DNA of 64,000 bases from Chloroflexi bacterium AL-N1 (lineage in GTDB: Bacteria > Chloroflexota > Chloroflexia > Chloroflexales > Roseiflexaceae): the NCBI GenBank assembly GCA_013122435.1, contig WYDT01000029.1, positions 1 through 64,000 of the forward strand, written 5' to 3'. The notes beneath the pieces were generated by a model. That model saw only the letters and a list, made by a program, of their open reading frames with translations, did not search any database and was not told the origin of the DNA. The position numbers were made by a program, and so were the translations under genes. Below, in pieces: positions 19,223 to 27,929 of the stretch; position 1 is the first letter of the stretch, and each line of letters begins with the position of its first letter.

Positions 19223-20821
19223 TTACACAGTTACGGTACTCTGTGGAACAGCTTTAGGTACCTTGTTTGATTTCAAAACATACACATCAGAGATTTCCTG
19301 ATATGCCTGCACCTGTGCCTCCTGCCATGCCTTATCAAAGCCCAATTCAGCCGCAATAAGGGCAGCAACGCGAGGAGCAACCTCCTGGCTTGCGCGCGCA
19401 TTCAGCAGTAGTGCCCGCAGACGACGAGAGAGCACATCCTCAACCGTTCGGGCCATCTCATAGCGTGCTGCCCATACCACTTCACCAACAAAGTACGGCA
19501 GATCGGGATGGAGCAGTTCCTGCCATTCGGGTTTCTCTGCCATCAACTGCTTGAGTTGCACTGCATCAGCACCGTACACACGGAATGGCCCTTCAGCATT
19601 CGCGAGCTGCCATCCACGGAGTTTCAGGTTTTCCGTTACACATGGTTTGTTTGGCAAACCAGCCACCTCGGCGGCCTTATTGATCGTGTCTTCAGCCATA
19701 TGCCGATAGGTGGTCCATTTCCCACCAGTGATGGTGATCAGGCCAGATGGCGAAACAAGCAGGGTATGGTCGCGTGACAGTGCGGCAGTATTGGCACTGT
19801 CACCAGCCTTAACCAGCGGGCGCAATCCGGTAAACACACTGAGAACATCTTCAGGTGAGGGATCTTTACTAAAGTAACGTGCCATATGACTCAGGATAAA
19901 ATCGATCTCCTCCTGCATAGGCCGTGGTTCCAGCGGAATATCATCGATTGGTGTATCAGTTGTACCAGCCACTACACAATCGTGCCAGGGGATCGCAAAG
20001 AGCACCCGACCATCATCGGTACGTGGGATCATAATGGCGTGATCACCTGGCAGGAAAGAGCGATCTAACACGATATGAATGCCCTGACTCGGTGCCAGTA
20101 TTTTGCTAGCCTGAGCATCATCTTTGCGTCGCAGTGTATCTGCGAACACACCAGTTGCGTTGATAACAGCGCGGGCCACAATCTCGAACTCCTGACCAGT
20201 TTCGGTATCATGGGCATGCACCCCGGCAACACGTTCACCCTTCTTCACCAATCCGGTGACTGGCATATAGTTGAGTGCGGTACCACCATAATCCAGGAAT
20301 GTGCGAAGCATGGTCACGATCAGGCGGGTGTCATCGAATTGCCCATCGTAATAGACAACGCCGCCGCGGAGACCTTCGGGTTCCAGTGTTGGCACTAACT
20401 GCAGGGCCTTGTCGCGTGAAATCAGCCGCGAGAATTTAATACCGAGTTTACCAGCCAGAACGCTATAGAGGAGTAAGCCTGTACCGTAGAATGGTTGATA
20501 CCACCAATTGTAGGCAGGTACTACAAAAGGAAGATCGTGAACGAGATGAGGGGCATTCCGTCGTAGTAAGCCACGCTCATGCAGGGCATCGCGCACCAAT
20601 GCTATATTCCCCTGTGCAAGATAGCGCACACCACCATGGACAAGTTTGGTGCTACGGCTGGAAGTTCCTTTCCCATAGTCAACTGCTTCTAATAACAGGG
20701 TTTTGTAGCCACGTGAGACTGCATCGATGGCGGCACCTATGCCGGTTGCCCCACCACCAACGATCACAAGATCCCATGGCCCCTGTGTTTGTATGCGTTC
20801 CAGCATTTCGTTCCGTGTCAT
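19223..20821 (-). CDS. glpD: Aerobic glycerol-3-phosphate dehydrogenase
   Basis: This 532-residue FAD enzyme oxidises sn-glycerol 3-phosphate to dihydroxyacetone phosphate at the membrane and passes electrons to quinone. The Rossmann FAD motif VIVGGGATGIGAA is at about 19-31, followed by the family signature residues SSRSTKLVHGGVRYL (about 54-68). Later come VFTGLRPLV and ITGGKWTTYRHMAED, typical of GlpD, and the C-terminal DAO_C domain (about 395-505). Length is normal. The start has AAGGAGT 7 nt upstream. It is monocistronic, with a perfect hairpin 28-52 nt before the start codon and a terminator behind. No glpK or glpF is nearby. Confidence 0.95.
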   Translation of the reverse strand: MTRNEMLERIQTQGPWDLVIVGGGATGIGAAIDAVSRGYKTLLLEAVDYGKGTSSRSTKLVHGGVRYLAQGNIALVRDALHERGLLRRNAPHLVHDLPFVVPAYNWWYQPFYGTGLLLYSVLAGKLGIKFSRLISRDKALQLVPTLEPEGLRGGVVYYDGQFDDTRLIVTMLRTFLDYGGTALNYMPVTGLVKKGERVAGVHAHDTETGQEFEIVARAVINATGVFADTLRRKDDAQASKILAPSQGIHIVLDRSFLPGDHAIMIPRTDDGRVLFAIPWHDCVVAGTTDTPIDDIPLEPRPMQEEIDFILSHMARYFSKDPSPEDVLSVFTGLRPLVKAGDSANTAALSRDHTLLVSPSGLITITGGKWTTYRHMAEDTINKAAEVAGLPNKPCVTENLKLRGWQLANAEGPFRVYGADAVQLKQLMAEKPEWQELLHPDLPYFVGEVVWAARYEMARTVEDVLSRRLRALLLNARASQEVAPRVAALIAAELGFDKAWQEAQVQAYQEISDVYVLKSNKVPKAVPQSTVTV

Positions 20822-20848
20822 GAACTTACTCCTTTGTATTGATGGCTA

Positions 20849-20873
20849 CCGTGAGCACAAATAGTGCTCACGG
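20849..20873 (-). promoter_or_regulatory. Perfect 10-bp inverted repeat upstream of glpD
   Basis: CCGTGAGCAC-AAATA-GTGCTCACGG lies 28-52 nt before the glpD start codon. Without a T-run it is unlikely to be a terminator. It could be an operator (GTGAGCAC/GTGCTCAC has the look of a repressor dyad) or a 5'-UTR stem. The binding protein is unknown. Confidence 0.55.
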
Positions 20874-21423
20874 AAATTGATATGTCCTACAGACTTTGAA
20901 GAACACCTAACAACACGGTTAGATAACATAACAAATCATTGACATGTCGTGTTCGACCACATATCTGAATCATAACCATGATACACGATATCCGTAGCAG
21001 TTTCTATTAAGATTTATGTGATTTATGTGAAAGAAAGTACTCTCTTCTGGAGAACATGTTTTGCCCTTAGCATACAAAAATTGCTCATTGCTATTTTAGC
21101 CTCGGGTGTCTTGATAGCTGTCTATCGAAATATGCCTATGGATCAATACAAGGGCTGGCAAAACGTATCGTTTGCAATTGACAAACCTGAAGTGTTACTA
21201 TATACTAACTGAAATTGTTTGTGGTAAATTATGAATAGTGTTTGTTGTAATATAGATATCATGTTACGAACTTCTGATCCTGTCATGCTATGCACTCAAT
21301 TTTGCAGCATCGCATTATGCTGATACGTGAAACTATGTCGGCAATTGGCTAAATGGTATAGAGGCATGTGGCTGTTCCTGTCTAGCCAAAAGAAGACACT
21401 ATTATAAGGATAAGGTTCTGTGC
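20874..21423 (+). promoter_or_regulatory. Promoter region of the siderophore-uptake island
   Basis: This is A+T-rich, with no convincing gene. TTGACA (21178-21183), exactly 17 nt, then TATACT (21201-21206) is an excellent housekeeping promoter reading toward the ATPase at 21424, leaving a 5' UTR of about 210 nt. AAGGATAAGG precedes ATG 21424. I could not find a clear Fur or DtxR box. The glpD promoter must also be in this interval. Confidence 0.65.
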
Positions 21424-22263
21424 ATGAGTACGCTCAAGGCCGATAAACTTCTTTTGGCATATGATGATCAGCCGATTGTCAAAGATCTCGATCTGATGGT
21501 CCCAAGCGGAATGATTACCGCACTGGTTGGCCCCAACGGTTGTGGGAAATCAACGCTGCTGCGTGGCCTTGCGCGGTTGCTCAAACCACGTACTGGTGTG
21601 GTCTACCTCGACGGGAAATTGCTTACATCCATGCCCACCAAAGATCTGGCTAAACAGCTGGGGATTTTGCCACAAAGTCCGGCTGCCCCGGAAGGCTTAA
21701 CCGTCCACGAACTGGTTGCTCAGGGTCGCTACCCCTATCAGAATTGGTTTCAGCAATGGTCTGAGGAAGATGAACGTATGGTGAAGAAGGCTCTAGAGAT
21801 TACCAATTTAACCGAGATGGCCAGCCGCCCGGTGGATACGCTCTCGGGCGGCCAGCGGCAGCGTGCATGGATCGCCATGACACTTGCACAGGACACAGAA
21901 GTCATCCTCCTCGATGAACCCACGACCTTTCTGGATATTGCTCATCAGATTGAAGTATTGCATCTGCTTGAGCAGCTGAATCGCGAAGAGCAGCGCACGA
22001 TTGTGCTGGTTATACACGACCTGAATCTTGGTTCGCGCTATGCCCATCATATGGTGGTTATGCGTGATGGCGACGTCGTTGTCACAGGGGCACCACATGA
22101 AGTGATGACCGTAAACATGTTGCGTGATGTGTTTGGGGTTGCGGCTGATATTGTGCCCGATCCACGCACTAGTGTCCCATTGTGTATTCCCTACGATATT
22201 CATCGTGAAGAACATCGAGATCAGGCGATTGTACACAGCAATGGCTATCACGCTGTGATCTAG
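21424..22263 (+). CDS. Iron-siderophore ABC transporter ATPase (FecE type)
   Basis: This 279-residue ATPase powers FecCD-type importers of ferric siderophores, haem or B12. Walker [10 protein letters not shown] (36-44), Q-loop LPQS (82-85), signature LSGGQRQR (140-147) and Walker B ILLDEP (161-166) are all intact. The H-loop His in VIHDLN follows. It heads the plus-strand island and is not next to any permease; it may serve the orphan permease pair at 49714-51817, while the second ATPase at 48335 belongs to its own cassette (inference). The next gene begins 30 nt downstream. Confidence 0.95.
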   Translation: MSTLKADKLLLAYDDQPIVKDLDLMVPSGMITALVGPNGCGKSTLLRGLARLLKPRTGVVYLDGKLLTSMPTKDLAKQLGILPQSPAAPEGLTVHELVAQGRYPYQNWFQQWSEEDERMVKKALEITNLTEMASRPVDTLSGGQRQRAWIAMTLAQDTEVILLDEPTTFLDIAHQIEVLHLLEQLNREEQRTIVLVIHDLNLGSRYAHHMVVMRDGDVVVTGAPHEVMTVNMLRDVFGVAADIVPDPRTSVPLCIPYDIHREEHRDQAIVHSNGYHAVI

Positions 22264-22292
22264 CCGAGTATGATAGAAGAGAAAGCTCCATT

Positions 22293-23285
22293 ATGGCTCA
22301 ACAAACCGATCCTTTGGTCGAACGCTGTTTTTGTTCGGTTGTTTCCAAGGCAAATGGTGAAGACCCGATTGGCTCGGTTTCTCAGCACGATCACTACATC
22401 ATTGTCGAAGTTCCTACGCCCTGGCCCCGCGACATCACCACCCTAACCCGGCTTCCGCCAGAGCTGATACCCTTTTTGCGCTCACTCATTCTGGACCAGG
22501 GAATGAAAATCCGGCCTTTGATTATTGTTCCTGATCAAGAATACTCTGTTGCAGATAACGTGCGCGTATTTCACTACTATCGTGCAGAAGAAGCCTTTGC
22601 GGTATATCAAAAAGAAGAATTTCTGCTGCCAGAAATCGAGGTATTTCCCCTGATCCAAACCGTGTTCACTCATCCAGCACAATTACCACGGTTTGAGGCT
22701 TATCGACAGGACACCGCTCACATTCGAGAGTTGTTTGTGTGCACCCATGGCAGTGTCGATGCTGCCTGCGCTGTTTTTGGGTATCCACTCTATCGAACGT
22801 TACGCAATGAGTATACGGCTACTTCACAGGGAGCACTGCGTACGTGGCGCGTAAGTCACTTTGGTGGCCACCGCTTTGCCCCCACGTTGATCGATCTCCC
22901 CGAGGGCCGCTTCTGGGGACATCTTGAGCCAGAACATCTCGACACACTGGTGTATCGCACAGGTTCAGTTGAGTCCCTACGCCTCTGCTATCGGGGCTGG
23001 ACGGGTCTGGCGAGTCCTTATGAACAAATAACAGAGCGCGAAATGTTGATGCGAGAAGGGTGGGAGTGGATTCACTCCCACAAACGAGGTCAACTGCTTG
23101 ATGCTGATGGCGAAGCAAACCAGTGGGGACATGTGCGTATCGATTTCACCACACCTGAAGGATGTATTGGTGCCTACGAAGCTATGGTCGAAGTGGTTGG
23201 TACGGTTCAGACGCTTGGTGAATCTGGTCCGTGTGAACTGCGGGAAGAACCGCAGTATCGGGTCAACTGGCTGCGTCGTGTGTGA
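22293..23285 (+). CDS. Sucrase/ferredoxin-like [2Fe-2S] protein
   Basis: This 330-residue protein belongs to the sucrase/ferredoxin-like family, related to yeast Apd1/Aim32. The C-terminal thioredoxin-like ferredoxin region has Cys150 and Cys159 (FVCTHGSVDAACAVFG) plus His189 and His193 (HFGGHRFAPT). This Cys-x8-Cys / H-x3-H set matches the bis-histidinyl [2Fe-2S] ligands known for Apd1. N-terminal RCFCS adds Cys12 and Cys14. In bacteria such genes are found beside siderophore transport genes. Given its place directly after the ATPase, a role in reducing imported ferric siderophore to release iron is a reasonable inference, not proven. Confidence 0.85.
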   Translation: MAQQTDPLVERCFCSVVSKANGEDPIGSVSQHDHYIIVEVPTPWPRDITTLTRLPPELIPFLRSLILDQGMKIRPLIIVPDQEYSVADNVRVFHYYRAEEAFAVYQKEEFLLPEIEVFPLIQTVFTHPAQLPRFEAYRQDTAHIRELFVCTHGSVDAACAVFGYPLYRTLRNEYTATSQGALRTWRVSHFGGHRFAPTLIDLPEGRFWGHLEPEHLDTLVYRTGSVESLRLCYRGWTGLASPYEQITEREMLMREGWEWIHSHKRGQLLDADGEANQWGHVRIDFTTPEGCIGAYEAMVEVVGTVQTLGESGPCELREEPQYRVNWLRRV

Positions 23286-23315
23286 TAAATATCTTGTTAA
23301 AAGACTATCTCTTTT

Positions 23316-24452
23316 ATGAGCAGACGGAAAAGAACAATGCCGCTCAACACTTTTACGGTGCATACCCTGAGTATATGTATTACCTTAATAGTACTTGCCG
23401 CTTGTGGAAGGCAAGCAGCACAGGGGCCAGATGAAACACTGGCAAGTACTGATGTAGTTCCAACTGCTGCTGCTGATACGGCAGAAACCGTATCTGAAAG
23501 CGACACAGAAGACCTTGTAGAAGCAACCAATGACATGCGTACTATTACACATGCTATGGGAATGACAGAAGTATCGACCAATCCTCAGCGGGTGGTGGTT
23601 CTGGATACCGGTGAACTCGATAATGCTCTGGCACTTGGTATCACTCCCGTGGGTGCACCCTTGACGGATGTACGTGAGTACCAAGCCTATCTTTCCTCTG
23701 ACTTTGAGGGCATAACTGATATTGGCACGATTAGCGAACCAGATCTTGAAACCATTCTGGAACTACAACCCGATCTGATTCTCGGTAGCCAACAGCGGTA
23801 TGAAGAGATGTACGATTTGCTCTCCAAGATTGCGCCAACAGTCTTCACCGAGTCATTGCGTGTACCGTGGCAGGAGACGTTTGCTGTTCACGCTGAGGCG
23901 CTTGGCAAAACCGACGAAGCGCAACAGATCTTAGCTGACTACAAAGAACGCATCGCTGAATTTCAACAGATGATGGGCGATCAACTGGGTGATAGGACGG
24001 TCTCGGTGGTGCGTTTTCGACCGGACCAGGTACGCATCTATCTCAAAAGTTCGTTTAGTGGATACATCTTACAGGATGCAGGTCTGACGCGCCCATCAAC
24101 ACAGGATATCGATGAGTTTGCGACCGAAATTAGTCTGGAACAAATTGCTGATCTGGATGCTGATGTGATATTTTTTACGTCACAGAGTCCGGAAGAAAAC
24201 GATCTCGCTATATTTCGTGATAGCCCCCTCTGGCAAACATTGGTAGCCGTCCAACAAGAGCAGGTGTATGAAGTCGACGATAACTACTGGATGAGTGGTC
24301 TCGGTGTACAGGCAGCCAATCGCATCCTCGACGATCTATTTGTGTATTTTGGTGATGGACAGGAAGCGACTGAGACTTCTAGGTATGCTAATACTGATCC
24401 AACGGTTGTGACTCTCAACATGTTACTTTCTTCATCGTTTTTTCGCGGATGA
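23316..24452 (+). CDS. Siderophore-binding lipoprotein (FecB type) no. 1
   Basis: This 378-residue class III periplasmic-binding protein captures a ferric siderophore or similar chelate outside the membrane. It has a signal peptide with lipobox VLAAC (Cys30), an acidic Thr/Ser/Glu-rich linker (31-75), then the two lobes joined by a long helix. Lobe 1 begins TITHAMGMTEVSTNPQRVVV and has LELQPDLILG and KIAPTVF; lobe 2 holds VSVVRFRPDQVR and LWQTLVAVQQEQVY. It belongs to the subclass without an N-terminal Cys pair. A second start at 23337 is possible and would shorten the basic N-terminus. Its stop overlaps the next start by 4 nt. Confidence 0.92.
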   Translation: MSRRKRTMPLNTFTVHTLSICITLIVLAACGRQAAQGPDETLASTDVVPTAAADTAETVSESDTEDLVEATNDMRTITHAMGMTEVSTNPQRVVVLDTGELDNALALGITPVGAPLTDVREYQAYLSSDFEGITDIGTISEPDLETILELQPDLILGSQQRYEEMYDLLSKIAPTVFTESLRVPWQETFAVHAEALGKTDEAQQILADYKERIAEFQQMMGDQLGDRTVSVVRFRPDQVRIYLKSSFSGYILQDAGLTRPSTQDIDEFATEISLEQIADLDADVIFFTSQSPEENDLAIFRDSPLWQTLVAVQQEQVYEVDDNYWMSGLGVQAANRILDDLFVYFGDGQEATETSRYANTDPTVVTLNMLLSSSFFRG

Positions 24453-25525
24453 TACCCATGCAAAAAACATATCTTATTATCGTGTATCTCGTTGCGTCAA
24501 TGGTTGTAAGTGGCTGTGGATCATTACCTTTCGTTGGCACATCAGCCAGGTTGCAGGACCCAGGGCCTGTTGTGACGGAATGTGCGGATGGGTTGCGCTT
24601 GTTTGAGCATGCCCAACTTGCCACTAACCCGCTCTGTATCCCGGAAGAACCACAGCGTATCGTGGTTCTGGATCGACTCTCATTTGAGACATTGATGGCG
24701 CTTGACATCCAACCAGTTGGAACGTACAGCGGCTATATCGAAAACTTTCAGATCAATTTTCCCTATCTGGTAGAAAGTGTTGAAGGCATTACGAATCTGG
24801 GTGCATTGGAGTCTCTGAATGTTGAAACACTGATAGCTACAAAGCCTGATCTCATTATTGGTGATGTTGATCGCCACGGGCCATTCTATGCAGACTTGGC
24901 TGCCATTGCCCCAACCACACTCTACGAAATTCGGCATAGTGGACAGTGGCAGGATGTTGCCGCATTCGTAGCTGATATTGCCAATTCGACCACAGAACTG
25001 GAGCGTATCGTCGAGCAGTATGAAGCGCGGATCATGGTGCTTCAGGATACGCTGGGCGAGTCCGTAGCAACAGAAGAGATTTCAGTCGTACGCATTATGC
25101 CGAACAACGTACGATTGTATGCAAAGGACTCGTTTCTTGGCTCTATTATCGCTGAGGCTGGATTACCACGCCCCGCTTCTCAGGACCTAAATGATACCGA
25201 ACTGCAAGACCAGCACAACAGCTCCACTTTCTACAACATCTCTGATGAGCGGATAGACCTTGCTGATGGTGATGTCATCTTTATCTGGGCCACCGGCTAT
25301 ACGCCGGAGATTGCTGCTGATGCTGAGGCACGTCTGGTAGATCTGCGTGATGATCCGCTTTGGGGTTCGTTAGACGCCGTGCAGCAGGAACAGGTCTTCG
25401 AGGTAGGCGGTTACTGGATTGGCTCCAGCTTTATTGCTGCACACGCCATGCTGGATGACCTCTTTGTCTATGTCGCAGAGGTTGATCCACAGGAGGTGTC
25501 ACCAAATCCCTTTCATACTGAGTAA
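24449..25525 (+). CDS. Siderophore-binding lipoprotein no. 2, Cys-pair subclass
   Basis: This 358-residue binding lipoprotein has lipobox VSGC (Cys about 23) followed by only a short linker. The mature domain opens with CADGLRLFEH...NPLC, a pair of cysteines about 17 residues apart that could form a disulfide, and ends with the SPNPF tail. Both marks define a subclass shared with the genes at 31414 (first half), 34723, 38363 and 40741. It is a close paralogue of the 38363 product (shared FYNISDE, EVGGYWIG, AHAMLDDL). ATGA overlap with the previous gene indicates translational coupling; ATG 24458 is an alternative start. Confidence 0.92.
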   Translation: MIPMQKTYLIIVYLVASMVVSGCGSLPFVGTSARLQDPGPVVTECADGLRLFEHAQLATNPLCIPEEPQRIVVLDRLSFETLMALDIQPVGTYSGYIENFQINFPYLVESVEGITNLGALESLNVETLIATKPDLIIGDVDRHGPFYADLAAIAPTTLYEIRHSGQWQDVAAFVADIANSTTELERIVEQYEARIMVLQDTLGESVATEEISVVRIMPNNVRLYAKDSFLGSIIAEAGLPRPASQDLNDTELQDQHNSSTFYNISDERIDLADGDVIFIWATGYTPEIAADAEARLVDLRDDPLWGSLDAVQQEQVFEVGGYWIGSSFIAAHAMLDDLFVYVAEVDPQEVSPNPFHTE

Positions 25526-25556
25526 TTCGCCTGTTATTTCTAGATAAGGATGTTGT

Positions 25557-26969
25557 ATGTTTCGTCTCTACTGTGCCCTGTTTGCCCTCATGATCGGACT
25601 TGCGGCGTGTGGTCAACCATCTGCTGAAGTATCTCCCACTAATGGGACTGAATCGTCTGCTGATAAAGCGCCTACGGCGATGCACGAGCTAACAGCTGTG
25701 ACTGATTCCTCCAGGGACGATGACAGTCGTACAATTACTCACGCACTAGGAGAAACCGAAATCCCCGCCAATACACAGCGTATCGTCGCATTAGAGTGGT
25801 CCTATGTCGAAAATGTACTGGCGCTTGGTATCCAACCAGTTGGTGTAGCAGATATCGCAGGCTACAACGATTGGGTTAACATTCCAGTGGAGTTATCCGA
25901 TGAAGTAGTAGATGTCGGCACCCGCCAGGAACCCAACCTCGAAACCATTGCCAGTCTCACACCTGATCTTATTATCACCGATGCGTTGCGTGCGACCGAA
26001 ATCTATCCAGAACTAAACGAAATTGCCCCAACCATTGTGTTTGACCATGAGCATCTGGCAACTGAACCAGTCTGCATTCCAGAGAACCCCGAACGTGTAG
26101 TTCCACTCGATCTCAATAGTCTTGAATTTATGCTCATTCACGATCTTCCATTTGTGTCTGGCTCTGAGATTGGTCAGATATTTCTTGCGAGCACCCATCC
26201 AGAGTGGCTGAATACCTTTATCACCAAGACTGAAGGACTTCCCGATACTGGCACTTTTCCTCCCAACCTCGAGGCTGTAGCCGAAGCGCAACCGGATCTG
26301 ATTATCACTGCACCTGGTTACTACGATGAAGAAACTAACGATCTGATGGCGGAGATTGCACCAACAATTGTGTACGAGCCTGGCGATGCGCTACAAGACT
26401 GGCAGCCCCAGTTTCACTTCATTGCCGATGCATTAGGGATGGTCGAAGAAAACGAAGCACTGGTTACAACATACAAGGAACGGCTTAAAGACTTGCGTGC
26501 AAGTATTGGTGACTCGCTGAATGGCCAGACCATCTCGGTCGTACGGGCCAAACCTGATCAGGAAATGGGGCTGCGTTTAGCTGGTTCCTTTACAGGCGTC
26601 ATCATTAACCAGCTTGATCTTGAGCAACCCGTGTCGCAACAACCATCAGTTGATGAATCAACGGGTTTTGTCCAGATCGATGTGAGTCGTGAGCGTTGGG
26701 ATCTGGTCGATGGCAATTACCTTTTTGTATATGGTGTGCAGCCCGATGCCGCTGGAACCAATGAAGCACAAGCATTGATTGAGTCGTTGGCAGATGATGC
26801 CATCTGGAACAATCTCAACGCGGTGCAGAACGGCAACGCCTATGCGATGGATGCACACTGGCATGGCTTTGGAGTACTCTCTGCCCATAAAGTAATCGAT
26901 GATATGTTTCGTATTCTCGCTGAAACGGAGCCCTTTGTACCCAATCCCTTACTTGAGCCGGACACCTAA
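25557..26969 (+). CDS. Chimeric siderophore-binding lipoprotein: two N-lobes, one C-lobe
   Basis: This 470-residue lipoprotein has lipobox GLAAC (Cys18) and is about 100 residues longer than its paralogues. Residues about 58-160 are a complete lobe 1 (TITHALGETEIPANTQRIVA to ELNEIAPTIVF). The text then jumps into the start of another paralogue's lobe 1 (HEHLATEPVCIPENPERVVP, about 163 on), which runs to MAEIAPTIVYE. A single linker helix and lobe 2 follow, ending in the VPNPL tail. The second lobe 1 keeps only one cysteine of the Cys-pair subclass, because the junction removed the other. This is what unequal recombination between tandem paralogues would give. Whether it folds as a functional receptor is unknown. 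It is convergent with the DUF4058 gene. Confidence 0.9.
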   Translation: MFRLYCALFALMIGLAACGQPSAEVSPTNGTESSADKAPTAMHELTAVTDSSRDDDSRTITHALGETEIPANTQRIVALEWSYVENVLALGIQPVGVADIAGYNDWVNIPVELSDEVVDVGTRQEPNLETIASLTPDLIITDALRATEIYPELNEIAPTIVFDHEHLATEPVCIPENPERVVPLDLNSLEFMLIHDLPFVSGSEIGQIFLASTHPEWLNTFITKTEGLPDTGTFPPNLEAVAEAQPDLIITAPGYYDEETNDLMAEIAPTIVYEPGDALQDWQPQFHFIADALGMVEENEALVTTYKERLKDLRASIGDSLNGQTISVVRAKPDQEMGLRLAGSFTGVIINQLDLEQPVSQQPSVDESTGFVQIDVSRERWDLVDGNYLFVYGVQPDAAGTNEAQALIESLADDAIWNNLNAVQNGNAYAMDAHWHGFGVLSAHKVIDDMFRILAETEPFVPNPLLEPDT

Positions 26970-27008
26970 CGATGTGTGATATTTCTAGAAATACAGACAT
27001 CTTACGGC

Positions 27009-27803
27009 TTAGTCACGCCGCCCTCGTTCACGCAACTGGGTATCGAGCCAATCAGCATCATCGGAGGACAAGACAGGGGGTGGGGGATCAGCACGGTAGT
27101 CAACACGACGCGCATAACGAGCACGCCTGTAAATATCTTGGATGGCTACAGAGAGATCGAGGGTTATGTCAGGGTCTGTAGACAACAACGGAATTGGCAA
27201 TGTCGGTAATGGTTGCGCCAGTGTCAGTGGCCAGATATCTGAAATACGCAATGCATCATGGCGTGCACGATTGACAAGACAAACATATGCGGTTGTTGGT
27301 GGTAGGTCTTCAAGTTCCCAGCCAGGGCGTTCACCACGTCGCACAAGATCCAGTTCGACCAGATGGCAATCCGAGAAAAGTAATTCTTCTCGTTTCTGAC
27401 GATACTGTTGTAGTCCACGACCACGCTTGTTGGTTGGTGAAAGGATTTCAATGGCAGTTACCAGTGCTTTGGTATCGGACAGGTAAATATGCACTGTGCG
27501 CGAACGGGTACGCTCAGAGGGAAGCGCGACACGTTGTAGTGGTGCAACCAAAGATGGGGCCATATCTGGTGCTTCAAGTGGTTGTGGATCACTATCGATT
27601 ACAGCAACATCGGGATATACATCGGAACTACTGCTAATGGACACATTGTCGATCACCGCACGAACTTCGACATCGGCAAAATATTTTGGGTCAAGTTGCT
27701 CATTGAGCATGGTCATCAATTCTTCGGCAAGATGATGATGAAAACTTGGCCAGTATTCAGTGCTTTCGAGATACGGATCCATACCAGGAAAAGGCGGTTC
27801 CAT
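27009..27803 (-). CDS. DUF4058 family protein
   Basis: This 264-residue protein starts with the family's characteristic MEPPFPGMDPYLE and has the conserved later stretch SPTNKRGRGLQQYRQKREEL (about 135-154). DUF4058 proteins are abundant in cyanobacteria and Chloroflexota and have no known function; a nuclease-like (Uma2-like) fold has been suggested from its context, but I see no decisive catalytic motif. The start is fixed by AAAGGAGG 7 nt upstream of ATG 27803. It is the only minus-strand gene in the 30-kb uptake island and interrupts it, which suggests a later insertion. Confidence 0.85.
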   Translation of the reverse strand: MEPPFPGMDPYLESTEYWPSFHHHLAEELMTMLNEQLDPKYFADVEVRAVIDNVSISSSSDVYPDVAVIDSDPQPLEAPDMAPSLVAPLQRVALPSERTRSRTVHIYLSDTKALVTAIEILSPTNKRGRGLQQYRQKREELLFSDCHLVELDLVRRGERPGWELEDLPPTTAYVCLVNRARHDALRISDIWPLTLAQPLPTLPIPLLSTDPDITLDLSVAIQDIYRRARYARRVDYRADPPPPVLSSDDADWLDTQLRERGRRD

Positions 27804-27929
27804 AGATTGCCTCCTTTCGACAGATATGCTCATGATACCACACTGGAATGGGCTTTGGAACGTTTGAGCGTTGAAGCAAAATACCATGTTGTTGCTTAGA
27901 TATATTTTTCAGCTACGGAGCACACAACT

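Noticed and set aside
21018-21212. A 64-codon frame upstream of the first ATPase
   Set aside because: It has no ribosome-binding site and no recognisable sequence, and its end overlaps a consensus promoter (21178-21206).
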